The position numbers were made by a program, and so were the translations under genes. From an uncultured Neomegalonema sp. (GTDB lineage: Bacteria; Pseudomonadota; Alphaproteobacteria; Rhodobacterales; Rhodobacteraceae), in contig CALKIZ010000065.1 in the NCBI GenBank assembly GCA_937995735.1, positions 1 to 64,000 on the forward strand: 64,000 nt of DNA, given 5' to 3'. Below are positions 35,286 to 45,119 of this stretch, piece after piece. The notes beneath the pieces were generated by a model, which was given only the letters and a program-made list of their open reading frames with translations, was not told where the DNA came from and did not search any database. Each line of letters opens with the position of its first letter. Position 1 is the first letter of the stretch.

Positions 35286-35915
35286 TTAAGCATCGTCTTC
35301 TGGGATATCTCTTTTAGAGACAATTTCGTCGATCAAACCCCAATCTTTGGCCTTTTCAGCGGTCATGAAGGTGTCACGCTCAAGAGCGCGTTCCACTTCT
35401 TCAATTTTCTGCCCTGTATGGTCAACGTAAATTTGATTGAGACGTTTGCGCAGTTCCAAAATTTCACGCGCTTGTATCTCAATATCGGACGCTTGGCCTT
35501 GGAAACCGCCGGAAGGCTGGTGAACCATTATGCGGCTGTTCGGAAGAGAAAAGCGCATATCCTTTGCGCCAGCGGTCAACAGCAACGACCCCATAGATGC
35601 GGCTTGCCCGATGCACAGCGTTTGTACCTTTGGGCGAATATACTGCATTGTGTCATAGATTGAGAGACCAGATGTAACAACACCGCCTGGGCTATTGATG
35701 TACATTGAGATTTCTTTTTTCGGGTTCTCGGCCTCAAGAAACAAAAGCTGCGCAACCATAAGCGTTGCCATCCCGTCATGGACAGGGCCGGATACGAAGA
35801 CGATCCGTTCTTTAAGAAGGCGGGAATAGATATCGTAAGACCGTTCGCCTCGGCTGGTCTGTTCGACCACCATAGGAACCAGGGTATTCATGTAAGTATC
35901 GACGGGATCTCTCAT
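35286..35915 (-). CDS. clpP: ATP-dependent Clp protease proteolytic subunit
   Basis: 209-residue serine protease forming the tetradecameric barrel served by ClpX. The catalytic triad can be numbered: Ser107 in [11 protein letters not shown], His132 in IMVHQPSGG and Asp181 in ERDTFMTA. Residues before MEQT-like processing ([22 protein letters not shown]) match the mature start. Downstream of tig with a 127-bp gap containing a CCTTTAAAGG palindrome. Confidence 0.98.
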   Translation of the reverse strand: MRDPVDTYMNTLVPMVVEQTSRGERSYDIYSRLLKERIVFVSGPVHDGMATLMVAQLLFLEAENPKKEISMYINSPGGVVTSGLSIYDTMQYIRPKVQTLCIGQAASMGSLLLTAGAKDMRFSLPNSRIMVHQPSGGFQGQASDIEIQAREILELRKRLNQIYVDHTGQKIEEVERALERDTFMTAEKAKDWGLIDEIVSKRDIPEDDA

Positions 35916-36042
35916 CGCGGTTCTCCAGCGTGGGGGGTCTTATTACGCAATCGGACGCCCTTTAAAGGAGCGCCCGCTAACACATCGACCATAAGGTCTT
36001 GATATTTCGTAAGCTGCCGAAACTTAAAGATACATGCCTCAA

Positions 36043-37374
36043 TTAAACGGCATCAGTCTCGAGCGCCTCAAGTGCAGCTTCAAGCTCTTCTTTAGAGACG
36101 GATTTATCGGTCAAATTTGTTTGGTCAAGAATATGGTCGATAACTTTATCCTCAAACAATGGAGCCTGAATTTCGTTCATTGCTTGTTGGTTGCTTTGAA
36201 TCCATTCAAAAAACTGGCGCTCTTGACCCGGATATTGACGCGCTTGTTGCAAAACTGCATCGCGCAATTCGTCCTGATCAACCTGAATATCGTTCTTCGA
36301 CCCTAGATCAGCCAACAGCAACCCGAGCATCACGCGGCGTTTTGCGATGCGAATATGCTCTTCAGTTGGTTCAATCTCAGGGTGGTCGTGTCCTTCGACA
36401 TCGGGGTTTTCTTCATGCCAAAGTTGATGAGCGACCTGCTTGCCCTCAATATCAAGCATAGTCGGGGGCAGCTCAAAATCGACTTTCTCATCAAGCGCAT
36501 CAAGCAATTTACGCTTAAGATGTGCGCGCGACGCTTGGTCGTATTCAGAGGCAACCCGTTCTCTGATAACACCTTTCAGCGCATCAAGATCGTCAGAGCC
36601 GAAACGCTTGGCAAGCTCATCGTCGATTTCAGCGGCTTTCGGTGCTTTGACTTCTTTCAAGGCTGTTTCAAAAACCGCCGCTTTGCCTTTTAACTCTTCG
36701 TTGCCGTAATCGTCAGGGAAGCTGACCTCGACATCTTTTTTGTCGCCGGCTTTCAGTCCGGCGAGCTGCTCTTCAAATCCGGGTATGAACTGGCCTGACC
36801 CCAGCACGAGTGGAAAGTCCTCTGCAGCACCGCCTTCAAACGCTTCACCGTCGATACGGCCTGTAAAGTCGATGATGACTTGATCTTTGTCTTCAGCCGC
36901 ACCCTCGCGCGTTTCATAGCTGACCGCATCTTCAGCAAGACGCTCTAAACTTTCTTTAATCGCGTCATCGCCAACCTCGATCACGAGCTTTTCAAGAAAA
37001 ATTGACGAAAAATCGACTTCTGGGACATCCGGCAGCAGTTCGTAACTGACAGATACATTCAAGTCGTCGCCGTCTTTGAAGTCTTCGTTAATGATCTTAA
37101 TGTCAGGCGACATAGCAGGGCGATGGTCTTTTTCGGCAATGAGGTTGCGAACCGACTCATCGACCATTTCCTGTACGGTTTCGCCCATCATGGATTGACC
37201 GAACATCTTTCGCATTAGTGTGAGCGGCGCTTTCCCTTTACGGAAGCCTTTCATCGCAAAGTCTTTGCGGTGCGCTTCTAGCTTTTCTGTCACTTTGTCG
37301 GCAATGCCCGCCGCTGGAACGGTGATTTCGTAGCCCCGTACGAGGCCTTCAGCGGTTGTTTCGTTTACCTGCAT
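36043..37374 (-). CDS. tig: trigger factor
   Basis: 443-residue ribosome-bound chaperone with peptidyl-prolyl isomerase activity. The ribosome-binding loop GFRKGKAPL is at about residue 45, and the FKBP-type domain (VIIDFTGRIDGEAFEGG, LGSGQFIPGFEEQLAG) lies around residues 145-225. The ATG at 37374 is chosen because the chain then begins MQVNETTAEGL, as E. coli trigger factor begins MQV; a GTG 13 codons earlier (37413) with GGAG upstream is a real alternative. First gene of the tig-clpP-clpX series. Confidence 0.95.
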   Translation of the reverse strand: MQVNETTAEGLVRGYEITVPAAGIADKVTEKLEAHRKDFAMKGFRKGKAPLTLMRKMFGQSMMGETVQEMVDESVRNLIAEKDHRPAMSPDIKIINEDFKDGDDLNVSVSYELLPDVPEVDFSSIFLEKLVIEVGDDAIKESLERLAEDAVSYETREGAAEDKDQVIIDFTGRIDGEAFEGGAAEDFPLVLGSGQFIPGFEEQLAGLKAGDKKDVEVSFPDDYGNEELKGKAAVFETALKEVKAPKAAEIDDELAKRFGSDDLDALKGVIRERVASEYDQASRAHLKRKLLDALDEKVDFELPPTMLDIEGKQVAHQLWHEENPDVEGHDHPEIEPTEEHIRIAKRRVMLGLLLADLGSKNDIQVDQDELRDAVLQQARQYPGQERQFFEWIQSNQQAMNEIQAPLFEDKVIDHILDQTNLTDKSVSKEELEAALEALETDAV

Positions 37375-37459
37375 TTCGTGCTTTTCCGACTTTTTACTGG
37401 CTGCTGCGCTCACAATGCGCTCCGTGCTATTTCTTTTTGGGCAAAAGCCCCGATCACAA

Positions 37460-37544
<85 letters not shown>

Positions 37545-38051
37545 ATGTCGTGCTGAAAGCGCTCTATAGCATAGCGGATAGGCGGCGCAAGCCACGCGTG
37601 GATAAATTCGTCATGAGTCAAGTTTTTTGACCGCAAGCCCAAGAGGATTGATTTGGAAACTGACTTCGTTTGCAGGAAGGATGCGGAACGAAATTCACAC
37701 TACCGTTGATGACAACCTGTGTTCCAACCTCGACTAAAGTGAAACACATAGGTGTATATAATGAATGCCAGTTACGTGAGAATTGCATTTTGTGCAGGAA
37801 TTTACAGGTAACCTTAATTTATCACCAAAGATTAACTTTCATGCGCAGAACAGGGATTGTCAGGCCTTGATGTGCCAATAATTACTATCCGCGAATTATT
37901 TTGTGCAAGATTAAAAGTAAAAGTCCAAAATTCACACTACCAAGGATGATATACGCAATGTCTAAATTGGTCATTCCTGAGCCTCCGACAGTTTACTCAT
38001 TTATTCGTACTTAAAGACGCAAGCGATTGCAACAGTAGTCAAATTTGCCGT
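37545..38051. other. 507-bp spacer without a convincing gene
   Basis: AT-rich region between tRNA-Leu and the DUF1194 gene. The only structure seen is a 14-base direct repeat AAATTCACACTACC at 37691-37704 and 37928-37941, each followed by a GATGA-containing segment. A very short frame from 37962 (MSKLVIPEPPTVYSFIRT) follows the second copy. A small RNA or relic of a lost gene is possible, but nothing can be named. Confidence 0.5.
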
Positions 38052-38744
38052 TTACTCTACAGTTTTCGGTCCCAATGCCAATCGGTCTGCCAATTCACGC
38101 AACAGCTTACGCCGGATTGCTCTTGGGAAATCTTTATAGTTTTTTGCCACCTCGACAAATGCACCGGGGCCGTGGGCAACATAATCGCGGTAATATTGTG
38201 CAATCCCTTCTTCTGACCCCTCAATAGCCAAGCCGTTTACAGTAATTCCAACCGTATCGAGCCGTTTATGAAGAGCGCTCGGCACGGCGCCTTCGTTGCT
38301 GGGACCATCGCCTGAAACGTCGATGACTTTGCGCTGACAAGCTCGTGGAGCGGTTTCGTACAAGTCGATAGCGACGCGCAGCGCTTCTCCGATTCCAGTG
38401 GAATAGTTACGAAAAGCACGGGGAATAGCCTCGATTTTCTTTCGCAAGGCGGCGACGTCTTCATGGGTATCGGTGGCTGTCCATCCGACCGAGACGGCTT
38501 GGTGCGGCGTTCCACTCCATTGAACCACGGCAACCAAGGCTTTCGCATTGACCAGTGCTTCGGAGATAATCAGATCACCCAAAGCATCGGAAAGACCGTC
38601 CGCCTGCAAACGATATTCTTTGGCATCGACGCTGCCCGAGACGTCAATCGCTAAGACTAACGCGACATCGCACGCGAGCGCAGGTGAAGAAATCAGGGAT
38701 GCGGCAAAGGATGCCGCGATCCATCTTTCTCGGTAAAATCTCAC
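38052..38744 (-). CDS. DUF1194 (von Willebrand A-like) exported protein
   Basis: 230 residues from a GTG that overlaps the stop of the glyoxalase gene (GTGA); an in-frame ATG at 38774 is an alternative. A signal peptide (RFYRERW start, [13 protein letters not shown] core) is followed by a VWA-like fold: the metal-adhesion motif appears as [14 protein letters not shown] (DxSxS), with a later [14 protein letters not shown]1194 proteins are common in alphaproteobacteria and of unknown function; they probably bind a divalent metal and a protein partner in the periplasm. Confidence 0.85.
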   Translation of the reverse strand: MRFYRERWIAASFAASLISSPALACDVALVLAIDVSGSVDAKEYRLQADGLSDALGDLIISEALVNAKALVAVVQWSGTPHQAVSVGWTATDTHEDVAALRKKIEAIPRAFRNYSTGIGEALRVAIDLYETAPRACQRKVIDVSGDGPSNEGAVPSALHKRLDTVGITVNGLAIEGSEEGIAQYYRDYVAHGPGAFVEVAKNYKDFPRAIRRKLLRELADRLALGPKTVE

Positions 38745-39172
38745 CAGCTTCCCGTGTTTTCCATGCTCGCCCAAGGCTCCTCAGGGGCAAGCGCATCGCC
38801 CGCCTGCAGTAATTCAATCGAGATACCATCCGGCGATTTTACAAAAGCCATGCGGCCATCGCGCGGTGGACGGTTGATGGTAACACCCGCGTCCATAAGC
38901 GTTTGGCAAGTCTCATAGATATTATCGACATTATAGGCGAGGTGGCCAAAGTTACGCCCGCCCGTATAGTTCTCGTCGCTGTCCCAATTATAAGTCAGCT
39001 CAATTTCATTACCCGGCCCGCCACCCGGCTCTGACAGAAAGACCAATGTGCAATCAGCGCCGTCCAAATCCTTGCGTCTTGTTTCTTCAAGGCCGAGCAG
39101 GGTGCAGTAAAATTTCTTGCTCTCTTCGATGTCACTGACTCGGACCATCGTGTGTAAAAATTGAATCGCCAT
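38741..39172 (-). CDS. gloA: lactoylglutathione lyase (glyoxalase I)
   Basis: 143-residue VOC-fold enzyme that isomerises the methylglyoxal-glutathione adduct to S-lactoylglutathione. The four metal ligands can be placed: His7 (FLHTMVRV), Glu near residue 58 ([10 protein letters not shown]), His near 76 (NFGHLAYNV) and Glu near 120 (GISIELLQ). Short Zn/Ni-type length fits bacterial GloA. It overlaps the following DUF1194 gene by four bases, so the two are translationally coupled. Confidence 0.93.
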   Translation of the reverse strand: MAIQFLHTMVRVSDIEESKKFYCTLLGLEETRRKDLDGADCTLVFLSEPGGGPGNEIELTYNWDSDENYTGGRNFGHLAYNVDNIYETCQTLMDAGVTINRPPRDGRMAFVKSPDGISIELLQAGDALAPEEPWASMENTGSW

Positions 39173-39312
39173 ATGAGGCTCCTTTCGAGCGGATGCGACT
39201 CAAGCTAGCGGTAAGAAGGCTTTAGTAAACCCCGTTTTCCAAGCTCTATTCACGAAATTGAAACGATAGCTATCGAAGTTGTACGGGAAACATTCCGATT
39301 CTCGATATAGGT

Positions 39313-40374
39313 ATGCCGGTCATGACATCACCCACTGTTACAATGCCCACCCCTCAAGCAGGGTGGTTACGTGGCCCTTCATTCGATGCCTTTTTCATTC
39401 TGGGCACATTAACGATTGCATTGATTTCCGGAGTGATCGTTTTAATGAATCCGTATCTTTTTCCGCTGGTTCTTTTGATTGATATTTGGTTTCTCGGTTA
39501 TCATCACGTGATCTCGACATACACGCGGCTTTGTTTCGATAAACAAAGCTTTCAAGAGAATAAGTTCCTGATCGTATATTTGCCCTTCATCGTGTTGGCG
39601 TCGGTTGTAGCGTTGGGGCACGGTGTCGGAATTTGGACCCTCACAACGATCTATTTGTACTGGCAATGGTTCCATTACACCCGACAAAGCTGGGGTGTCG
39701 GGCAAGTATATCGTGGCAAGGAAAAGCACCTTGTCACTGAAGATGAACGCCTGTTGAAAGCGGTGTTTTATCTCTTGCCTCTTTGGGGAATTCTTTACCG
39801 GTCGTGGCAAAATCCTGAAACATTTCTAACTTTAGAAGTCTGGACGCTGCCTGTCCCGCGTTGGATGGTTGATGTTGCAGGAGCCATTACGATTGCAACA
39901 TTGTGCATCTGGGTGCTGGGACGAGTGCGTATGCACCGCGCTAATGCTCTGCCAGTGGCGCACACTTTGTACGTCATGACTCATTTGATCGCGTTCAGCG
40001 TCGGCTATTTGATCATCAAAGATATCACCATAGGCTGGCTTGTTATCAATATCTGGCACAATGCTCAGTATGTTCTTTTCGTATGGATTTTTAACACGAA
40101 ACGATTTGAAGGCGGAGAAAAGAGCGACGCGAAGTTCTTGTCAAAAATCTCTCAAGCAAAAAACTGGCCATACTATTTCGGTTTTTGCATGCTGCTAACA
40201 ACGGTCCTTTATACAGGAATCTCAATCAGTGAGGGCTGGCTTGCCGCGATTGGACTCGCTCCGTTGATCATAGTTTATCAAACAATCAACTTCCATCATT
40301 ACGTCGTCGACTCGATGATCTGGAAAGTCCGAAAGCCGAAAATGAAGCAAACGCTTGGCATTGATGATCATTAG
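39313..40374 (+). CDS. polytopic membrane protein with conserved-looking histidine clusters
   Basis: 353 residues, about eight hydrophobic helices, no family I can name with certainty. Histidines sit at helix ends in four clusters: LGYHHVISTYTRL, WQWFHYTRQSWG, NIWHNAQYVLF and INFHHYVVDSMIWK, the last near the C-terminus. Such spacing is reminiscent of membrane di-iron or haem enzymes such as desaturases, hydroxylases or Brp/Blh-type oxygenases, but no canonical box set is complete; this is inference. The gene stands alone, divergent from gloA. The ATG at 39313 follows a short AT-rich leader; no strong ribosome binding site is seen. Confidence 0.7.
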   Translation: MPVMTSPTVTMPTPQAGWLRGPSFDAFFILGTLTIALISGVIVLMNPYLFPLVLLIDIWFLGYHHVISTYTRLCFDKQSFQENKFLIVYLPFIVLASVVALGHGVGIWTLTTIYLYWQWFHYTRQSWGVGQVYRGKEKHLVTEDERLLKAVFYLLPLWGILYRSWQNPETFLTLEVWTLPVPRWMVDVAGAITIATLCIWVLGRVRMHRANALPVAHTLYVMTHLIAFSVGYLIIKDITIGWLVINIWHNAQYVLFVWIFNTKRFEGGEKSDAKFLSKISQAKNWPYYFGFCMLLTTVLYTGISISEGWLAAIGLAPLIIVYQTINFHHYVVDSMIWKVRKPKMKQTLGIDDH

Positions 40375-40530
40375 AAAGGCGATCTTTGCCTTGATCGGAA
40401 GCGGTTTGATGGGTTTTTTATGATGCCAAAAATGATGCGACTTCCGACCTGCAAGTATGCAATTTGTAAGGTATTTGAGCCAAGTTGCGACGAAGCCTTA
40501 CCCTCCATAGTCCATTATAAACGTTACGCG

Positions 40531-40770
40531 CTACGTCATGTTGCTTTGCCCCGCCTTTTGTGGAGACTGGGCGAGTTGAGCTATGAGTTCTTTGTCTTTG
40601 AGCCGTGAGAAGAACGACTCTTGGAATTGCCCGTGCATTTTTCGTAAGGCAATCACTCCTAGTGTTGAAAAATCCCTTGGTTCGAAGCTGATTTCGTAAG
40701 CCTCTAAAAGACTCGCCTCACGCAGTTTTTTCTTTACAAAGCCGCTGAATGATCTGCGGGGAGCATCCAT
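40531..40770 (-). CDS. possible small protein overlapping the thyX start
   Basis: 79-residue frame, unrecognised, with a basic amphipathic start ([22 protein letters not shown]) and an acidic/basic helical-looking rest. Its start codon shares two bases with the thyX start codon in the opposite orientation, which is unusual. Only a weak AAGG precedes it. The 394-bp spacer between the His-rich membrane protein and thyX would otherwise be empty; 40375-40530 holds nothing I can identify. A chance open frame remains possible. Confidence 0.35.
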   Translation of the reverse strand: MDAPRRSFSGFVKKKLREASLLEAYEISFEPRDFSTLGVIALRKMHGQFQESFFSRLKDKELIAQLAQSPQKAGQSNMT

Positions 40771-41719
40771 GAGCCTTACGCCTGAGCAACAAGCCGAGAT
40801 CGACGCACAGCGCGCTCAATCAACGCCGACGCGCCGTGTTGTTGCGTCCGGTCTTGAAGAGCGGCTCTATGAAGCCATTCCTCTCTTGGATCACGGATTT
40901 GTCCGTGCCATTGACTACATGGGTGACGATGAAGCCATCGTTCAGGCTGCGCGTGTTTCGTATGGCCGTGGCACAAAAGCGGCACGCAACGACGAAGGTT
41001 TGATCCGTTATCTGATGCGGCACTGGCACTCAACGCCCTTTGAGATGTGTGAAATTAAGCTCCATGTAAAGCTGCCGATTTTCGTTGCGCGTCAATGGAT
41101 CAGACACCGCACCGCCAATGTGAACGAGTATTCAGCGCGCTATTCGATTCTCGATAAAGAATATTATGTCCCAGCGCCCGGGCAACTTGCGGCACAAGCG
41201 ACCTCTAACCGTCAGGGCAGGGGTGATGTGCTGGAAGGCGAAGAAGCGGCACGGGTGCTTGATATACTGCGCGGGGATGCGGAACAGACATATTCGCATT
41301 ATCATGAGATGCTTAATGAAGGCCCGCTTGATGCGGATGGTAAGCCCACGGCCCTTGATCCTTCACGCGATGGGCTGGCGCGAGAGCTTGCACGTATGAA
41401 CTTGACATTGGCGACATATACGCAATGGTACTGGAAAGTAGACCTGCATAATTTGTTTCATTTCTTGCGATTAAGAGCCGATGCTCACGCACAGTATGAG
41501 ATTCGGGTTTATGCAGATGCCATGGCTGAACTGACCAAAGCATGGGTTCCGGTGGCGTATGGCGCGTTCGAGGATTATCGTCTCGGGGCTGTGCAAATGT
41601 CAGCACCAGCCATTGGCGCACTAAAACGGATGCTCGCTGGTGAGACTGTGGAGCAAGCCGATAGTGGCCTTTCGCCTGGTGAATGGCGCGAGTTTATGGC
41701 CGCGTTGGGCGATCAATAG
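40769..41719 (+). CDS. thyX: flavin-dependent thymidylate synthase
   Basis: 316-residue ThyX, which methylates dUMP using methylene-tetrahydrofolate, FAD and NADPH. The ThyX signature RHRx7S is exact at residues 112-122 ([11 protein letters not shown]), followed by ARYSILD. Further family text: QWIRHR and [17 protein letters not shown] with the dUMP-binding arginine region. ThyX users often lack thyA and folA; folD for the folate supply is at 60930. Confidence 0.97.
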   Translation: MSLTPEQQAEIDAQRAQSTPTRRVVASGLEERLYEAIPLLDHGFVRAIDYMGDDEAIVQAARVSYGRGTKAARNDEGLIRYLMRHWHSTPFEMCEIKLHVKLPIFVARQWIRHRTANVNEYSARYSILDKEYYVPAPGQLAAQATSNRQGRGDVLEGEEAARVLDILRGDAEQTYSHYHEMLNEGPLDADGKPTALDPSRDGLARELARMNLTLATYTQWYWKVDLHNLFHFLRLRADAHAQYEIRVYADAMAELTKAWVPVAYGAFEDYRLGAVQMSAPAIGALKRMLAGETVEQADSGLSPGEWREFMAALGDQ

Positions 41720-41768
41720 GGTCTTGTCCCGCTGTTTGTTTGAAGCCGAATCTTCCAGTTCAGTTGCT

Positions 41769-42689
41769 TCAATCCACCAGCCGAACGAGCGCGTCAGGCC
41801 GGTCGTCGGTTGGCGACGGATCGGGTTTGAAACCTTGTAGTAGTTCGGCAATACCTGCGACGCTACCCACAAGATTGGTTGTCTCTAGGGGCATCATGAT
41901 GAGTTTCGAGTTTTGTGAAGCGGCAATATCTCGGAGCGATTCTGTGTATTTCTGAGCGATGAAATACTGGGTCGCACGGGAGTCACCCTCGGAAATTGCC
42001 TTGGAAACCATCGTTGTTGCATTGGCTTCTGCTTCTGCTTCCCGTTCGCGGGCTTCGGCTTCTAAGAATGCTGCTTCTTTGCGGCCTTCAGCACGCAGGA
42101 CAGCCGATTGTTTCGCACCTTCAGCTTCAAAAATCTCAGCCCGTTTTTCACGTTCGGCTTTGATCTGCTTGGCCATTGCTGCGGAGACGTCAGCTGGTGG
42201 AATTAAATCCCGAATCTCAACGCGGGTTGCTTTCACACCCCAAGGATGTGTTGCTTCATCAATGGCCTGCAGCAGTTTCACATTGATCTGATCGCGGTCG
42301 GATAAAACTTCATCCAAAGCCATTGCGCCGATCATACTGCGAATATTCGTAATCGTCAGGTTGATGATGGCGCGTTCAAGTTCAAACACTTCATAGGCGG
42401 CGCGTGCGGCATTGGTGACTTGATAGAATGTCACGGCGTCGGCGCGTACAATCGCGTTATCCTTTGTAATCACGTCCATTTTGTCGATTTCGAGCAGGCG
42501 TTCCATCATGTTGACGCGCTGGCCGATGCGATCCACGAACGGAATCAAAAAGTGAAGACCCGATGGTAAAGTCCCCGTATATTTACCAAAACGCTCAACA
42601 GTCCATTGCTCGCCTTGCGGGACGATATTGACCGCCATGTAAAGTGCTATGGCAGCGAGAGTAGTGATAATCAGCGACGCAGTTAGCAT
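41769..42689 (-). CDS. SPFH/band 7 (stomatin-like) membrane protein
   Basis: 306 residues. An N-terminal membrane helix (LTASLIITTLAAIALYMAV) is followed by the band 7 domain (VPQGEQWTVERFGKYTGTLPSGLHFLIPF, in parts) and a long Glu/Ala/Arg coiled coil (about residues 180-240), as in QmcA and paraslipin-type proteins that form membrane microdomain scaffolds. The ATG at 42689 has AAAGG upstream; a GTG 11 codons earlier is in frame but less likely. NfeD-type partners usually lie next to such genes; none is seen here. Confidence 0.88.
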   Translation of the reverse strand: MLTASLIITTLAAIALYMAVNIVPQGEQWTVERFGKYTGTLPSGLHFLIPFVDRIGQRVNMMERLLEIDKMDVITKDNAIVRADAVTFYQVTNAARAAYEVFELERAIINLTITNIRSMIGAMALDEVLSDRDQINVKLLQAIDEATHPWGVKATRVEIRDLIPPADVSAAMAKQIKAEREKRAEIFEAEGAKQSAVLRAEGRKEAAFLEAEAREREAEAEANATTMVSKAISEGDSRATQYFIAQKYTESLRDIAASQNSKLIMMPLETTNLVGSVAGIAELLQGFKPDPSPTDDRPDALVRLVD

Positions 42690-42747
42690 GGCTTTACCTT
42701 TGAGTCTTATGGTTAACAACACCCTGTAATAGGCTTGTTAATAAAGG

Positions 42748-43437
42748 TTATACGCTGTCCACGGATGAATCGCAAATATTCAAGTATCCTGTCAGCATTT
42801 CCCGCTTTCTGCCAAAACCGGAACGCTTTTTTATCTCAAACCCCGCCGACTCTAATCCGCGTCGCACAAATCCGGCGACGGTATATGTGGCAAAGCTCGC
42901 ATAGGGTGCGGATGCCCTTGCCACTGCATTGAGCAGGTTTTCTTCCCACATTTCCGGGTTTCGCGCAGGAGCAAAACCATCAAGAAACCATGCATCCGCT
43001 TTTCCCTGCCAATCGGGGAGGGCGTGCCGGACATCCCCGATAATGACATTCAGGCTGACAGACCCGAACGTCATTATTCCGCCGTCTTGTTTCCAGGCGT
43101 CCGTTAAGCGGTCTGCATAGTCCAGCAATTCCGGCCATGCCGCCAAAGCTTCCCCAATAGCCTGTGAATCTAACGGGTGTAATTCAAAGGACGTGAAAGC
43201 CAGTTGTCCTGTTGCCCCCGATTTCTCCCATGCCTGCCATGTGGAGCAAAAGTTCAATCCGGTTCCAAAGCCCAACTCGGCAATATGAAATTGGTTGCGC
43301 CCTTCCCAACGTGCGGGCAAATCATTGCCATCAAGAAAGACATGCCGTGTCTCGGACAGTCCATCGACGCGCGAATAATAGGGATCATCAAATTCGGCAG
43401 AGACGGGAACGCCGTCTTCCCATCTCAGATCAGGCAT
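42748..43437 (-). CDS. mnmD: tRNA (5-methylaminomethyl-2-thiouridine)(34)-methyltransferase MnmD
   Basis: 229-residue SAM-dependent methyltransferase corresponding to the N-terminal domain of MnmC, which performs the final methylation of the wobble uridine in tRNAs for Lys, Glu and Gln. DDPYYSRVDGLSETRHVFL, the SAM loop ELGFGTGLNF and the family-specific GFAPARNPEMWEENL are all present. In many alphaproteobacteria this domain is a separate protein without the FAD oxidase half, as here. Overlaps mmcQ by eight bases. Confidence 0.9.
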   Translation of the reverse strand: MPDLRWEDGVPVSAEFDDPYYSRVDGLSETRHVFLDGNDLPARWEGRNQFHIAELGFGTGLNFCSTWQAWEKSGATGQLAFTSFELHPLDSQAIGEALAAWPELLDYADRLTDAWKQDGGIMTFGSVSLNVIIGDVRHALPDWQGKADAWFLDGFAPARNPEMWEENLLNAVARASAPYASFATYTVAGFVRRGLESAGFEIKKRSGFGRKREMLTGYLNICDSSVDSV

Positions 43438-43816
43438 TTGGCGATTGCCTCTCTTGATTCAGACCCAATTCCTTTTGAAGTTTTTTTGTCAGATTGAGCG
43501 ACACGAGGCGGTGGCTCTCGGTCAGAGCATCGCGCAATCCATCATCATCCATGGTTTCATCGGTGACGCGCTGTATCCATTTCATACCGCGAGAGGCGAG
43601 GTAGGGGGCAGGGCGGCACCCAGGCTCTTGGCTCCACACTTCATAACCGATTTCAGAAACCTTAAATGTCACACCGAGCGGCGCGCCCTCGTCACTCCAA
43701 CCGCCGATGGCAAAGACCTTCCCGCCAATTTTCCAAACATGCGCACCACCCCATTGAACCACCGTCGTGGTGTGCGGGAGAGAGGCACAAAAGCTGTTAT
43801 ATTCATCGAGGGTCAT
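43430..43816 (-). CDS. MmcQ/YjbR family protein
   Basis: 128-residue protein of the MmcQ/YjbR (DUF419) family, a small CyaY-like fold that may bind DNA. It has the typical N-terminal YNSFCASLPHTTTVVQWGG, the central KVFAIGGW and KVSEIGYEVWSQEPG, and a MKWIQRVTDETMDDDGLRDALTESHRLV-type end (residues about 83-110). Function unknown in the whole family. It overlaps both neighbours by a few bases, so the three genes from the flavin monooxygenase to mnmD form one transcript. Confidence 0.85.
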   Translation of the reverse strand: MTLDEYNSFCASLPHTTTVVQWGGAHVWKIGGKVFAIGGWSDEGAPLGVTFKVSEIGYEVWSQEPGCRPAPYLASRGMKWIQRVTDETMDDDGLRDALTESHRLVSLNLTKKLQKELGLNQERQSPNA

Positions 43817-45048
43817 CGGTTCACTTGATCTTGCGTAAACCCCGCCATCTGTTGATACGCGCCGACCAGCGCGGTGAGTTCTTCGGGTGTTGCCACATCG
43901 TCGAGATTGTCGAAGCCGTCCGGTGCGCGTTCTTCAATCATGTCAATAACACGTTCCGGCCCGCCTTTGCGGTTGGCGTGTACAATCTCGGTTGTTGCGG
44001 GGCGGCGTTCGGCTTCATAAGCGGTCAGCGCCTCAGGCCCGTCATGCTTGGTCAACAAGTCCGCTAAACAGACTGCATCAAGAATGGCTTGGCTCGCGCC
44101 ATTCGAGCCAACCGGATACATCGGATGTGCAGCGTCACCCAATACTGTCACGCGCCCATCAGTCCATTTGTCCAGTGGATCACGGTCGCACATCGGGTAG
44201 ATAAAGTTCTGTTCGGTCGCTTTGATCAATCCTTCGATGTCGATTTCGGGTAGATCAAATATCCCATCGACATGCTGCATCACCTCGTCCAGCTTGCCTG
44301 CTTTGGACCAATCTTCCCGCGAAGGGATCGGCGTTGAGCCATCGCCGAGTTTGGCGCAAACCACCCAGTTCATCAGTGTTTTATCCGGCTCATTCGGGTC
44401 GTTGCAAATTGGATAAAGCACAAGCTTTGCTTTCATACCCCCGGCAATAATCATCGTCTTGCCATCGGCAAACCGAGGCCACATCGCAGCGCCCCGCCAC
44501 ATGAGGATACCATTCCACGACGGCGGGCCTTCGTCTCCGTGATAATGTCGGCGCACGCTCGAATGGATGCCATCCGCACCGATCAGCACGTCTCCGCTCA
44601 GAGTGACGTCACCGTCTGACGTCTCGAACTGTGCCGACACGCCCTTATCATTTTGTTCGAATGATGTGAGACGATGGCCCGTCTTGATGTTGCCTTCGCC
44701 AAGGCGCTCAACCGCTGCGTTGTGCAAGACTTTTTGCAGCTTACCGCGATGGATAGAGAATTGCGGCACATCATATCCGGCATCAAGGCCACGAGCTTGG
44801 CTGAGGATATTTTGTCCTCTCGCAGTCTTATAAATCAGATTGCTGGTGCGAATGCCCACCGCGTCCAGCGCATCAAGCAAACCAAGTTTCGCTAGTTCTT
44901 TAATCGCGTGAGGCAGTGTGTTGATCCCGACGCCGAGTTGCTTCACTTCGGGCGCTTGCTCGCAAACCACAGCTTCAATTCCATGCGCATGAAGGGCAAG
45001 CGCTGTGGTCAATCCGCCAACACCGCCACCAACAATGAGTACCCGCAT
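43813..45048 (-). CDS. FAD-dependent aromatic-ring monooxygenase, PhzS-like
   Basis: 411-residue class A flavoprotein hydroxylase. FAD dinucleotide motif VGGGVGGLTTALAL at the start, DG motif GADGIHSSVRRH, and GD motif VLGDAAHPMYPVGSNGASQAILDA. The MYP-G-NGASQAILD text is that seen in PhzS and related flavin-dependent oxidoreductases. The ATG at 45048 has GGGAGGA upstream; a longer frame to 45102 is not needed. It starts back to back with the enamidase-like gene at 45120, hinting at a shared catabolic pathway for an N-heterocyclic or aromatic acid, which is inference. Confidence 0.88.
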   Translation of the reverse strand: MRVLIVGGGVGGLTTALALHAHGIEAVVCEQAPEVKQLGVGINTLPHAIKELAKLGLLDALDAVGIRTSNLIYKTARGQNILSQARGLDAGYDVPQFSIHRGKLQKVLHNAAVERLGEGNIKTGHRLTSFEQNDKGVSAQFETSDGDVTLSGDVLIGADGIHSSVRRHYHGDEGPPSWNGILMWRGAAMWPRFADGKTMIIAGGMKAKLVLYPICNDPNEPDKTLMNWVVCAKLGDGSTPIPSREDWSKAGKLDEVMQHVDGIFDLPEIDIEGLIKATEQNFIYPMCDRDPLDKWTDGRVTVLGDAAHPMYPVGSNGASQAILDAVCLADLLTKHDGPEALTAYEAERRPATTEIVHANRKGGPERVIDMIEERAPDGFDNLDDVATPEELTALVGAYQQMAGFTQDQVNR

Positions 45049-45119
45049 GAAATCCTCCCTTTGCTCACTCCCAGTTTGCGTGTCAGGCTGTTGCAAAGAC
45101 AAGCGTTAAGGAGCATCGC

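Noticed and set aside
37962-38018. Tiny frame MSKLVIPEPPTVYSFIRT resembling the enamidase-like start MSKLVI
   Set aside because: Only six shared residues with different codons; not a repeat of the enamidase gene start.
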